A stretch of 64,000 bases of DNA, taken from NCBI RefSeq assembly GCF_007744675.1, contig NZ_CP036269.1, forward strand, positions 3,575,546 through 3,639,545, written 5' to 3'. Made by a program: the position numbers and the translations under genes. Positions 32,093 to 39,307 of the stretch are shown piece by piece. This stretch comes from Gimesia alba. Its GTDB lineage: Bacteria; Planctomycetota; Planctomycetia; Planctomycetales; Planctomycetaceae. Position 1 is the stretch's first letter. Each line of letters starts with the position of its first letter. The notes below the pieces were generated by a model. It was not told the DNA's origin, made no database searches, and saw nothing but the letters and a program-made list of their open reading frames with translations.

Positions 32093-32122
32093 ATGACCTG
32101 GTAAGGGTTGTTACCCGGTCAT
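32093..32122 (+). repeat. Array palindrome R1
   Basis: Left arm ATGACCTGGTAA, 6-nt loop, right arm TTACCCGGTCAT (one mismatch). It starts 1 bp after the TGA of the phage-type remnant and shares its first 23 bases, and the four before them, with R12. Confidence 0.9.
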
Positions 32123-32158
32123 TATTTTAAAGAACGTTACTGAAAGGAAGATGGGAAA

Positions 32159-32632
32159 GTGGCTCATTATGCAAGTCAGACAATGGTTCCAGTTGAGCGA
32201 TCAAGAGCTGAGATTATGGGAGTGCTCGATCGCTATGGTTGTGATGGAATTTCAACACACCAAACCCAAGCAGCCTGGGGAATTGAATTTTATGTTCACA
32301 ATCGAAAAGTTCGTTTTGCTGTCGAGCATCCGGATAAATCAAATCGGAAATATTCAGAGACTCCCAGTGGCCGACGCAAGCGAAACACTCAGTCAAAGAA
32401 CAAAGCCTGGGAACAGGATCTCCGCCAGATCTACCGTGCTCTCTGCCTGATCATCAAAGCAAAATTAGAATACGTCGAGTCCGGTCACGCGATTTTCGAA
32501 CGTGAATTTATGGCGAACATTGTTGATCCGGTGACTGGCAAAACTATGGGCGAAGTCGTTCAGCCATTGATTGCAGATCGGTACGAGGGCATTGATAACC
32601 ACCCTGCTCTATTCTTACCAGGGCCGACATAA
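32159..32632 (+). CDS. Phage-type hypothetical protein, 157 aa
   Basis: It begins MAHYASQTMVPVERSRAEIMGVLDRYGCDGISTHQTQ and has a central FAVEHPDKSNRKYSETPSG and IYRALCLIIKAKLEYVESGHAIFEREFMANIV. From memory this matches an uncharacterised family common in phages (TSVxxERSxxEIxxxLxRYGA...ALxLVIKAKLExVExG), often near ASCH or recombination genes. The start is GTG with AAAGGAAGA about 6 nt upstream. It lies between palindromes R1 and R2, and its TAA ends on the first base of R2. Function unknown. Confidence 0.72.
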   Translation: MAHYASQTMVPVERSRAEIMGVLDRYGCDGISTHQTQAAWGIEFYVHNRKVRFAVEHPDKSNRKYSETPSGRRKRNTQSKNKAWEQDLRQIYRALCLIIKAKLEYVESGHAIFEREFMANIVDPVTGKTMGEVVQPLIADRYEGIDNHPALFLPGPT

Positions 32633-32661
32633 TGACCGGGTAATGTAAATTACCAGGACAC
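32632..32661 (+). repeat. Array palindrome R2
   Basis: Left arm ATGACCGGGTAAT, right arm ATTACCAGGACAC. The first base is the last A of the TAA stop of the preceding gene. Confidence 0.9.
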
Positions 32662-32812
32662 TTTGCGTTTTGGAGATCAATAAAAAATGATCGGACAAAG
32701 GCATTTACTTGGACTCTATTGAGGTTTTTACAATAAAATTGATTTCCCGGTCGGAATAGCTTAGCATGAATTTAGAATTATTTTACGAGTAATCTATATG
32801 TAGAGGTGAAAA

Positions 32813-33439
32813 ATGAAAAAATTTCTTCCTAATAGTGACTCATCTAATAGTTGTACTTCAACAGCGGACATTCCGGATGAAGAACAGGTTCCTGTTTTCA
32901 TTTATTTGGAAAACCCACGTGGCGACGAAATTGAACGTGTCGAATTGTTAGTTCACGCTCTATGCGAACGTCTTGGACTTGATTTGGTCATAGAGCACCC
33001 ACCTGAAATTGGTTCATGGATTCGCAAGTTATTGTTTCGTACAAAGCAAACAGCAACCAGCGACCTTGTGTTAGCAAAGCTCCAAAAGCTTGAACGCGCT
33101 GTCGAACTCCAATACTTGGATAAACCTCAAGCCACGGTTGATGAAGCTCACCTACGGCATATTGCAGAAATACTAGCTGCAACAACTGAAGATAACGTAG
33201 TTCTTCAAATTGGAATGTTGATTTTAGTCACATGGCATGACTCGCAAGATAGAAGGCACGTATTGATCAAAACATTGACGTCTGCGCAGATTTCGGTGTT
33301 GAAGCAACACAATTATTTATACACTGATGCCGAAACGATGTTTCAATTTCTGTCCTATCTTGATTCCGACAAGGACGGATCTGGAGGAGCGATCAGCCCA
33401 CCAAAACCAAAGCAACCTCTGGGACCAAGCGCTGAGTAA
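32813..33439 (+). CDS. Hypothetical protein, 208 aa (array compartment R2-R3)
   Basis: I do not recognise a family. The chain is soluble and mostly helical: an N-terminal Ser/Asp-rich part, VPVFIYLENPRGDEIERVELLVHALCERLGLDL (about 27-60), a basic stretch SWIRKLLFRTKQTA, a helical middle, LIKTLTSAQISVLKQHNYLYTDAETMFQFLSYLD and a Pro-rich tail. No signal peptide. AGAGGTGA precedes the ATG. The gene is AT-rich relative to the chromosome and has its own 150-bp leader after R2, which suggests independent expression. Confidence 0.68.
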   Translation: MKKFLPNSDSSNSCTSTADIPDEEQVPVFIYLENPRGDEIERVELLVHALCERLGLDLVIEHPPEIGSWIRKLLFRTKQTATSDLVLAKLQKLERAVELQYLDKPQATVDEAHLRHIAEILAATTEDNVVLQIGMLILVTWHDSQDRRHVLIKTLTSAQISVLKQHNYLYTDAETMFQFLSYLDSDKDGSGGAISPPKPKQPLGPSAE

Positions 33440-33482
33440 TAGAATCACAAGAATTATGTGTTGCACATGGACTCTAAAGTTT

Positions 33483-33512
33483 ATGACCGGGTAAATGATG
33501 TTACCCGGTCAC
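33483..33512 (+). repeat. Array palindrome R3
   Basis: Left arm ATGACCGGGTAA, right arm TTACCCGGTCAC, 6-nt loop, followed by a T-rich run (TTTTCTTTTG). It lies 43 bp after the stop of the 208-aa protein gene and only 25 bp before R4. Confidence 0.92.
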
Positions 33513-33537
33513 TTTTCTTTTGTAGGATCGCTGTGAT

Positions 33538-33567
33538 ATGACTGGGTAACGGTGTTTACCCGGACAT
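33538..33567 (+). repeat. Array palindrome R4
   Basis: Left arm ATGACTGGGTAAC, right arm TTTACCCGGACAT. No gene lies between R3 and R4. Its right arm is also the left arm of a terminator hairpin (33561-33581). Confidence 0.9.
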
Positions 33568-33581
33568 TGTGTCCGTTTTTT
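33561..33581 (+). terminator. Intrinsic terminator overlapping R4
   Basis: CGGACA and TGTCCG form a 6-bp stem with loop TTG, followed by six T residues. The left half belongs to the right arm of R4, so the two structures compete. A decayed form of the same hairpin follows R6. Confidence 0.7.
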
Positions 33582-33614
33582 GTTATGTGACTTGATTGAC
33601 CAATGGGTTTGTTT

Positions 33615-33643
33615 TTGTTCACATGGTTGTGATGTGTGAACAA
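33615..33643. promoter_or_regulatory. Inverted repeat upstream of the lipoprotein gene
   Basis: TTGTTCACA and TGTGAACAA are perfect 9-bp inverted arms separated by 11 bp, about 80 bp before the lipoprotein start. Arm spacing of one helical turn suits a dimeric repressor or activator site; it could also form a hairpin in the transcript. No regulator gene is near. Confidence 0.4.
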
Positions 33644-33722
33644 TTATTTGGCCTTGTAGTTGAGCGTTTATTGCATCCGCATCCGGTGATGCTGGTCTAT
33701 ATTTAGCAGGGGCAGGCAGTCC

Positions 33723-34181
33723 ATGAGACACCATGTGAGATACTTAGTCTTCTTTCTAACTCTATCACTTACCTACGCAGTCATCACCGGCTGTGGTCCC
33801 AATGCAGAAGAATTGAAGAGACTTAATCCGGAAATAAGCGCGAACTGGGGATCGAAGAAAGTGACCGAAACCAGTGGTGCCACGAGTTACATATTCGAGG
33901 GCGACGTAAAGCCACCTCTGAAAGTCAATAACGACGAGAATGCGACTCTTGCGTCAATTGATGATGTTAATGCCGTACTTAAGTCACTCAATCTACCAAC
34001 CGTCTCAGAGACACGCCCAGACAAGGGCTCTCTAGAAAAGAGACGTTACCTCCGAGGACAGTATCATTGGCCGGATTACCCGCTTGGCCTACTTGTCGTT
34101 GAACGCATGACTGCAACAGACAAACGCACATATGAAAACTATGATGCGATTTGGAAAGTCCGAATTGACAAACCAGAGTAG
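33723..34181 (+). CDS. Putative lipoprotein, 152 aa (array compartment R4-R5)
   Basis: The N-terminus MRHHVRYLVFFLTLSLTYAVITGC is a lipoprotein signal peptide with lipobox VITGC (Cys at residue 24). The mature part is polar with SATSYIFEG-like and YHWPDYPLGLLVVERM stretches and no known domain. AGGGGCAGG precedes the ATG. It is probably attached to a membrane facing the periplasm. Neighbours across the palindromes are unrelated. Confidence 0.7.
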   Translation: MRHHVRYLVFFLTLSLTYAVITGCGPNAEELKRLNPEISANWGSKKVTETSGATSYIFEGDVKPPLKVNNDENATLASIDDVNAVLKSLNLPTVSETRPDKGSLEKRRYLRGQYHWPDYPLGLLVVERMTATDKRTYENYDAIWKVRIDKPE

Positions 34182-34244
34182 TTCGCCGAAGGCTACGATA
34201 GGTAGTTAAATAGCATCCCCTTTGAAAACTGACGATTGACTTTA

Positions 34245-34274
34245 AGGTCTGGGTAACGATATTTTTCCGGTCAC
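34245..34274 (+). repeat. Array palindrome R5 (degenerate)
   Basis: Left arm AGGTCTGGGTAAC, right arm TTTTTCCGGTCAC; several positions have drifted, but length and core are kept. It lies 63 bp after the lipoprotein stop. Confidence 0.8.
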
Positions 34275-34387
34275 TTGTCTTGGTAATGAAAGTTTCAGAG
34301 GCTTAGCAGATCAGGCTTTTTTTATCATAACCAAGAGTTCAGAATCGTAAAACATACGAGATTTTCTTTACCAGAGAGAGAAGCACG

Positions 34388-34840
34388 ATGGGAGAAGAGC
34401 AATTAAGAGATATTTATCAGCAGCATCGTACCGTACAAGATAAATATACATACTTCTTGTTAGCTGTTACAGCTTCTGCAATCGCCTTTGCAGTTCAGAA
34501 AACTGATTCATCAATAATTAGTTGGTCGTTATTACCTATAGGACTGGCTGTTCTTCTTTGGTGTTGTAGTTTTTACTGTGGATGTCAAAATTTGGTTTGG
34601 ATACAAGTAACATTATTTGCAAATCTTGCCTTATTTCAATTACAACAAGGTAATCATCCTAATCAACCTGTAGGATTGACTGAAGTAGAAGCCGCAAAAT
34701 CAGGGACTAGGGATGCGATGGATGAAAACGCTAACAAAGCTAAAAATCACTCTATTTGGCAATATCGCTTTTTGGTTTTGGGAGCCATCTTCTTTTTGCT
34801 TTGGCATATATTAGAAATGGTGATTAGAACAGTAAGATAA
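34388..34840 (+). CDS. Small membrane protein, 150 aa (array compartment R5-R6)
   Basis: A polar N-terminal helix (EEQLRDIYQQHRTVQDKYTYF) leads into membrane segments at about 22-38 and 45-65, then a soluble loop, and a final segment FLVLGAIFFLLWHILEMVI near the C-terminus. No recognised family. AT-rich coding. AGAGAGAAG precedes the ATG. Its TAA stop ends on the first base of R6. Confidence 0.7.
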   Translation: MGEEQLRDIYQQHRTVQDKYTYFLLAVTASAIAFAVQKTDSSIISWSLLPIGLAVLLWCCSFYCGCQNLVWIQVTLFANLALFQLQQGNHPNQPVGLTEVEAAKSGTRDAMDENANKAKNHSIWQYRFLVLGAIFFLLWHILEMVIRTVR

Positions 34841-34869
34841 TGGCCGGGTAATGTGTGTTACCCGGACAT
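34840..34869 (+). repeat. Array palindrome R6
   Basis: Left arm ATGGCCGGGTAAT, right arm GTTACCCGGACAT. First base equals the last A of the TAA stop. The bases after it resemble those after R4. Confidence 0.92.
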
Positions 34870-35003
34870 AGTGTCGTTAAATCAATAATCCATCATCGAT
34901 TCTAATATCGCAATTCAAAAAACAAAATTTCACGTTTTCATTCCTGGCAGGTGTCATATTCAGTTTCATACAGGTAAATAAAAAATTTATGTGATCGCAG
35001 AAA

Positions 35004-35468
35004 ATGAATGTTCTAAAAAAAATATCTGAAAGCGGAGGCCATATATCATGGGCTCGCCACGAAGCACTCAAAGGAGTCGTGCATGCAGGTTCAAATTCTG
35101 AGCTTGACCGAGCGCACGATCGAGTTTTATGTGAGCTAAAAGAAAAGAACATTTGGGTGGCCATTAATGAGCAGGGAGTTATGTTATCTCGTGATTGGCC
35201 CGAGCCTCCTGGTGTCACCTTAGTTAGTTTTCCCGATCAAGGTACTGCGCTTCAAGTGCTAGAAGAGATTGGAGCCAATCTCGGACAGGATTCATTCTCT
35301 GCAGGTCTTATATCGTACGATGATGCAATTAAAAGTGCTAACGTTAACGAAGCTCTGTTGGTAATGGTCACTTATGATGGGGCCTCACCACATTACGTTC
35401 CTGTGTCCCATCTCGCTGTGGATAAAGAGGTAGCTAAAAATAAAAAGGCATGGTGGAAATTTTGGTAA
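35004..35468 (+). CDS. Hypothetical protein, 154 aa (array compartment R6-R7, first gene)
   Basis: This soluble alpha/beta protein has no known family that I can name. Stretches: SGGHISWARHEALKGVVHAGSNSELDRAHDRVLCELKEKNIWVAINEQGVMLSRDWPEPPGVTLVSFPDQGTALQVL. The C-terminus is basic and aromatic (KNKKAWWKFW). The ribosome binding site is weak. It is the first of two genes in this compartment, 109 bp before the next, so this unit may carry a pair. Confidence 0.65.
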   Translation: MNVLKKISESGGHISWARHEALKGVVHAGSNSELDRAHDRVLCELKEKNIWVAINEQGVMLSRDWPEPPGVTLVSFPDQGTALQVLEEIGANLGQDSFSAGLISYDDAIKSANVNEALLVMVTYDGASPHYVPVSHLAVDKEVAKNKKAWWKFW

Positions 35469-35577
35469 TTTTTCATCTAACTGGATTCCGAAAAAGTCTT
35501 GATATCAGACTCACCACAAAATAGTGTCATTTGAATACGTAAAGAGTGCTAATCAAATTCGACTGGAGAAATGTTTC

Positions 35578-36051
35578 ATGCCTAAAGACCACCAAAAATT
35601 AGCCATCGAGATCTATACAGGGCAGTATGAATTCTTCGCTGAAAAAACGGCGATTGCGCTTCAGTTCCCACTCAATTTAATTATGACACTTAATGCATCA
35701 GCTGTCGCCGCATCACTACTATTAGTGCGAGGAGCTCTTGGGAATGAACATGCAAAAATAATAATCGAGGCAGTTCAGTCAGCGTTTTGGGTATTTGGTG
35801 GCGGTATTGTCTGCGTCCTCATTGCAAGCTGGTTTCAATGGAAACTCTATTCCAAAATGATGCACCGAAAGAGACAACTCTTGGAAAGTGCAATTGACGC
35901 GACCGATTTTAAAACAGCCATATTGCCTTTTATAAATGAACCAACCCCCAAAACAAAAACATACTTTCAAGGGTGGTGTTTTTTCTTCATTTTCGTTTCA
36001 TTTATATGTTTCCTAATTGGTGTATACTTGATTGGGGATGGGTTCAAATGA
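35578..36051 (+). CDS. Small membrane protein, 157 aa (array compartment R6-R7, second gene)
   Basis: Three hydrophobic segments are seen: LNLIMTLNASAVAASLLLV, AFWVFGGGIVCVLIASWF and WCFFFIFVSFICFLIGVYLIG at the C-terminus. They are joined by a charged loop with KMMHRKRQLLESAIDATDF. The ATG at 35578 is chosen over an upstream GTG because GGAG lies 10 nt before it. The TGA stop ends on the first base of R7. Overall layout resembles the 150-aa protein two genes back, though sequence likeness is not evident. Confidence 0.68.
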   Translation: MPKDHQKLAIEIYTGQYEFFAEKTAIALQFPLNLIMTLNASAVAASLLLVRGALGNEHAKIIIEAVQSAFWVFGGGIVCVLIASWFQWKLYSKMMHRKRQLLESAIDATDFKTAILPFINEPTPKTKTYFQGWCFFFIFVSFICFLIGVYLIGDGFK

Positions 36052-36080
36052 TGACCGGGTAACACATATTACCCGGTCAA
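36051..36080 (+). repeat. Array palindrome R7
   Basis: Left arm ATGACCGGGTAAC, right arm ATTACCCGGTCAA. First base is the last A of the TGA stop. Confidence 0.93.
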
Positions 36081-36124
36081 TATTTAAGAGAGACTGTCAT
36101 GGAAAGTTTAAATGAAAGAACGCA

Positions 36125-36448
36125 ATGAATTTCGTGAGAATCATTTATGATTTTGGTGTTTTTTTCTACCGGAGCTTTGGTAAGAGAAATATTCATTTGT
36201 ATGTAAGAGAGCTTTCACGGGATGATAATACCCTGATGATTTATGCGTCTTGTGATCAACATGATTCTATATACTTCATACCTTTGGCTTTTGAAAAATA
36301 TGGTTTTCGAGATTTTTCAAGAAACACGACTCATGCTCAGCCTGATTGCTTTATTTTCATTATCAGAAGTATCCCCATAGAGAAATTTATTTCGACGCTG
36401 GAAGGAGATGCGAATTTCGAGATTTCGACGCATCAGGGACTAAAGTGA
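36125..36448 (+). CDS. Hypothetical protein, 107 aa (array compartment R7-R8)
   Basis: No family recognised. The protein has an N-terminal hydrophobic/aromatic start (MNFVRIIYDFGVFFYRSFGK), then a compact alpha/beta pattern: IHLYVRELSRDDNTLMIYASC, DSIYFIPLAFEKYGF, CFIFIIRSIPIEKFISTLEGD. Its size and style suit a small immunity-like or binding protein, but that is a guess. The stop TGA is formed by bases 2-4 of R8, so the palindrome provides the end of the gene. Confidence 0.62.
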   Translation: MNFVRIIYDFGVFFYRSFGKRNIHLYVRELSRDDNTLMIYASCDQHDSIYFIPLAFEKYGFRDFSRNTTHAQPDCFIFIIRSIPIEKFISTLEGDANFEISTHQGLK

Positions 36449-36474
36449 CCGGGTAATTTTTGTTACCAGGTCAT
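36445..36474 (+). repeat. Array palindrome R8
   Basis: Left arm GTGACCGGGTAAT, right arm GTTACCAGGTCAT, followed by TTTT. It contains the TGA stop (36446-36448) of the preceding gene. Confidence 0.92.
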
Positions 36475-36521
36475 TTTTAGAAGCAGGTACATTTTGGGAT
36501 TTAGTTTGAGGTGAATTAAAG

Positions 36522-36827
36522 ATGGGAATTGATTTACTAGACCTGGTTTTTCGAGTTGAAAAACGGTTTGAGATCAAAATCCCTCGGGATAAGGTTCATG
36601 AGCTTCTTAATAACGGAAACACTTTTGATCCTCCCCCAAATCGCTGGATAGATTTTCGAGTCTCTGATTTTTTAGAACTGATCGAAGTTTTGATGGCTGA
36701 ACAGAAACCAGAAAGCAAACTAAATATATTTGAGGGAGTAAAACAGGATATCATGGACTGTCTTCTTGTAGAGGAAGAGGAAGTTACTCTAAACGCTTGG
36801 ATGGCCCGTGATCTGGGGATGGAGTAG
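36522..36827 (+). CDS. Acyl-carrier-protein-like small protein, 101 aa (array compartment R8-R9)
   Basis: The first part, MGIDLLDLVFRVEKRFEIKIPRDKV, follows the ACP pattern DSLDLVELVxxxEExFxIxIPD. The attachment Ser of DSL is replaced by Leu (DLL), so it cannot carry phosphopantetheine in the usual way. The remainder is acidic and helical and ends WMARDLGME. GAGGTGA precedes the ATG. A shrunken second copy of this unit, sharing leader and last codons, lies at 42324-42433. Confidence 0.65.
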   Translation: MGIDLLDLVFRVEKRFEIKIPRDKVHELLNNGNTFDPPPNRWIDFRVSDFLELIEVLMAEQKPESKLNIFEGVKQDIMDCLLVEEEEVTLNAWMARDLGME

Positions 36828-36854
36828 TATACAAATTCTGAGAAGCAATAAATA

Positions 36855-36884
36855 ATGACCGGGTAATACTTGTTACCCGGTCAT
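36855..36884 (+). repeat. Array palindrome R9
   Basis: Left arm ATGACCGGGTAAT, right arm GTTACCCGGTCAT; near-perfect 13-bp arms. It begins 28 bp after the stop of the ACP-like gene. Confidence 0.94.
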
Positions 36885-36917
36885 TGCGGTGCTGGAGAAT
36901 TGAAAGACTATTGTTTG

Positions 36918-37355
36918 ATGTATTATAAGCAAACGCTACAGAATAATGGGGACTGCTGGATTTACGTGATTGCGTTTGGGGAAAATACACCTCGATCGAT
37001 TAAAGAAATAGAACATTCCAGTGACACTCATCTGAGTGCAGAGGATATGCATGGTATTCGACACTATGTTTATTTCAAAAATGAATATATCGTCCAAATC
37101 CAGTTATATGATGCCGTCGAAATTATTGCGGATTTAAACCCTGAAATTCCGGAGTCATTCAAAATGCCTTCGATGCACGCCATCATGCATGGTGATCCTC
37201 CCGTTCCCACTCTTCTGCTTAACTTTAATGAGGGGCCACCAGATAATCAAATCGCCTATGTATTAGCTCCCAATGTATTCCTGTTGTTCCATCAAGGAAA
37301 ACTGGCCCAACTCTATGTTACTGACGTTTACAACTCAATCGAGGAAGTCAGCTAG
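36918..37355 (+). CDS. Hypothetical protein, about 145 aa, start uncertain (array compartment R9-R10)
   Basis: The reading frame is open back into R9, and no start has a good binding site; ATG 36918 is the first ATG after the palindrome. The gene may have lost its 5' end. The protein has no recognised family: DCWIYVIAFGENTPRSIKEIE, IRHYVYFKNEYIVQIQLYDAVEIIADLNPEIPESF, LLLNFNEGPPDNQIAYVLAPNVFLLFHQGK. Pattern is mainly beta strands. Confidence 0.55.
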   Translation: MYYKQTLQNNGDCWIYVIAFGENTPRSIKEIEHSSDTHLSAEDMHGIRHYVYFKNEYIVQIQLYDAVEIIADLNPEIPESFKMPSMHAIMHGDPPVPTLLLNFNEGPPDNQIAYVLAPNVFLLFHQGKLAQLYVTDVYNSIEEVS

Positions 37356-37412
37356 CTGATCAATTCCAGGCGTAAGAACTGATACGATACAGCGGGAATG
37401 AACTTATTCTGA

Positions 37413-37441
37413 ATAACCGGGTAATACACATTTACCGGATA
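37413..37441 (+). repeat. Array palindrome R10 (degenerate)
   Basis: Left arm ATAACCGGGTAAT, right arm ATTTACCGGATAG; the right arm has drifted. It lies about 60 bp after the preceding stop. Confidence 0.78.
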
Positions 37442-37546
37442 GGTATAGACTTTGCAGAAGCATTGACAATAATCTTTGGACTTTATGAAATAACGATCTG
37501 AAGCTGTGAATCGCTCCTGTTCTGTAATCAAGTAAATGGACTATCG

Positions 37547-38176
37547 ATGAAGTTTTCCCCCCAGCGTACCGGACTGGCTGATTATTTACGGGCTCATGAA
37601 CATCCGGGCGGAATCATTGTCTCTGACAAACACAAATTTCTTTACATGAAACCCGCAAAAACTGCGGGAACCAGTATTCTACGAGAATGCCTTCAAAGCC
37701 ATCCACTAGGTCTATTTAACGTAAAGGACGACCCAAAGCGATTTCAGGAGTGGATCAACGCGATTCGAGATGAAGAGCTTGAGGAATACTTCATTTTTGC
37801 CGTGGCGCGGAACCCCTGGGACCGCGTGGTCTCCATAGCCAGCTACTTTAAGATTCCTGTCCGGGACTTCATCAATCGGATCGATTTTCACTGGCAGAAC
37901 AAAGCGATTAAATATCATTCCTTGCCGATTTCAAGCTACACTCATCATGATGGACATCCTTTTGTGGATTTTGTCTGTCGTTTTGAAACGCTTCAACCCG
38001 ATATGGACCAGGTCTTTGATCAGCTAAAAATCAAACGGGAAAAACTTCCTATCACAAATCAATCCGAGCATGCCCATTATTCCACCTATTACACCGAGCA
38101 GGAAATCAAGAAAGTGGCAGCACTTTATCAGCATGACATTGACTACTTTGGTTACTGTTTTGGTCAAACAGTATGA
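37547..38176 (+). CDS. Sulfotransferase-family protein, 209 aa (array compartment R10-R11)
   Basis: The PAPS-binding motifs of the Sulfotransfer_2-like group are visible: 5'-phosphosulfate loop KFLYMKPAKTAGTSILREC (about residues 30-48) and 3'-phosphate motif FAVARNPWDRVVSIASYF (about 85-102), then FVDFVCRFETLQPDMDQVFDQL. It would transfer sulfate from PAPS to a carbohydrate or similar acceptor. Length is near the minimum for the fold. It is the only clear enzyme of the array. The binding site before the ATG is weak. Confidence 0.85.
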   Translation: MKFSPQRTGLADYLRAHEHPGGIIVSDKHKFLYMKPAKTAGTSILRECLQSHPLGLFNVKDDPKRFQEWINAIRDEELEEYFIFAVARNPWDRVVSIASYFKIPVRDFINRIDFHWQNKAIKYHSLPISSYTHHDGHPFVDFVCRFETLQPDMDQVFDQLKIKREKLPITNQSEHAHYSTYYTEQEIKKVAALYQHDIDYFGYCFGQTV

Positions 38177-38254
38177 GACTGAATCGACTGGCATCCATTA
38201 GGATATATTCGAAATCGAGTTCATCGCGATGGACTAGCTGATCGTGATAAACCG

Positions 38255-38446
38255 GTGTGGGCTTGCGCGGTAGCGATGTTCTTGATTGTCACAGTTGTTT
38301 TGTTTCGCCTGGCAATTGCTCCAATAGGACTGCTTGGTTTACCTTTATGTGTCTATCACGTGAAGCGTGCGATTGCTGGGCCTCACATGATTATTGAATA
38401 TGGCATACCGGAATATAGGAGAACGGAGGAAAACAAAGTGAAATGA
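38255..38446 (+). CDS. Small membrane protein, 63 aa or more, start uncertain
   Basis: MFLIVTVVLFRLAIAPIGLLGLPLCVYHV forms hydrophobic segments, followed by a short polar tail ending EENKVK. The GTG start at 38255 has no binding site. The frame is open back to about 38185 and continues sensibly (HPLGYIRNRVHRDGLADRDKPVW), so either a non-ATG start is used or the 5' end is lost. It ends 9 bp before R11. Confidence 0.45.
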   Translation: MWACAVAMFLIVTVVLFRLAIAPIGLLGLPLCVYHVKRAIAGPHMIIEYGIPEYRRTEENKVK

Positions 38447-38455
38447 AAATGCCTA

Positions 38456-38485
38456 ATGACCGGGTAACGGTGTTTAGCCGGTCAT
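38456..38485 (+). repeat. Array palindrome R11
   Basis: Left arm ATGACCGGGTAAC, right arm TTTAGCCGGTCAT (one mismatch). It starts 9 bp after the stop of the small membrane protein frame. Confidence 0.9.
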
Positions 38486-38650
38486 CAAATCAACGAAAGG
38501 CGGCGTGGAGAGAGCGATGATATGAAGTATGAAGGCAAGGTCCCGGGCCCGACATTATTTTTTGTTTGCCATTCTCTCTAATTTGATACATAATTTTATA
38601 GTCCACGCCGTTAATGGGTTATACCGAACTAATTTAAGTTAGGCCACAAA

Positions 38651-39277
38651 ATGAAAATCGCAATGACAGTTCTGTTTCTCGTTGTTGCTGCCTCTCTGGG
38701 TGCCGCTGACCGAGACACAGCTACGTTTCGTGCCTTCCCGAATCCTGGCCCCGGCTGGTCCAGCACCGCTGGTCGCCAACAAGAGGATGGACAATTCTCA
38801 TGGCGACACTATAAGCACGACAAGACTGGCGATGTTGTTGCATGTGTTGCCTGGTACACTCCAAGATTGACGGTCGAATCTAACGCTGTCCGGCAGGCAT
38901 CAATCGAAACGATCACGTCCAATGGTTACGCCTACGCATCGACTCGCAAACTTGGACGTCCCATTGCCGACACTATCCGCCATCAGACTGCATCGATCAA
39001 TGTGCGAAACCAAGCCGTAGACCAAAGATCTAGTTACCAGGTTATCGAGTACACCTACGTCTACGAGAATGTTGACGCTGAAACAGAATCCGCCATGGCA
39101 CATGGCTACGTGATCGATGTCGGAGATTTCACTATATTTATTCAGCATACTGCCGACCGTGTCATCACGTCCGATATTGCGCAAGGCATGGCTATTGATT
39201 TGGTCCTTGCGTGGTCTAAGAAACAGACGTCAATCCCGAAAGGGTGGCGTGCTGGCATCAGCCGTTCACACAAATAA
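38651..39277 (+). CDS. Secreted hypothetical protein, 208 aa (array compartment R11-R12)
   Basis: A signal peptide MKIAMTVLFLVVAASLGAA is followed by a mature domain with FRAFPNPGPGWSS, YKHDKTGDVVACVAWYTPRLTVES, a YQVIEYTYVYENVDAE strand and GYVIDVGDFTIFIQHTADRVITSDIAQGMAIDLVLAW. The pattern resembles small periplasmic or surface proteins of unknown role. Base composition is closer to the chromosome than that of the AT-rich compartments to its left. A 127-bp inverted-repeat element lies between its 3' end and R12. Confidence 0.7.
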   Translation: MKIAMTVLFLVVAASLGAADRDTATFRAFPNPGPGWSSTAGRQQEDGQFSWRHYKHDKTGDVVACVAWYTPRLTVESNAVRQASIETITSNGYAYASTRKLGRPIADTIRHQTASINVRNQAVDQRSSYQVIEYTYVYENVDAETESAMAHGYVIDVGDFTIFIQHTADRVITSDIAQGMAIDLVLAWSKKQTSIPKGWRAGISRSHK

Positions 39278-39307
39278 CCTCGTCCTAATAAAGGTATGAA
39301 CCGGATC

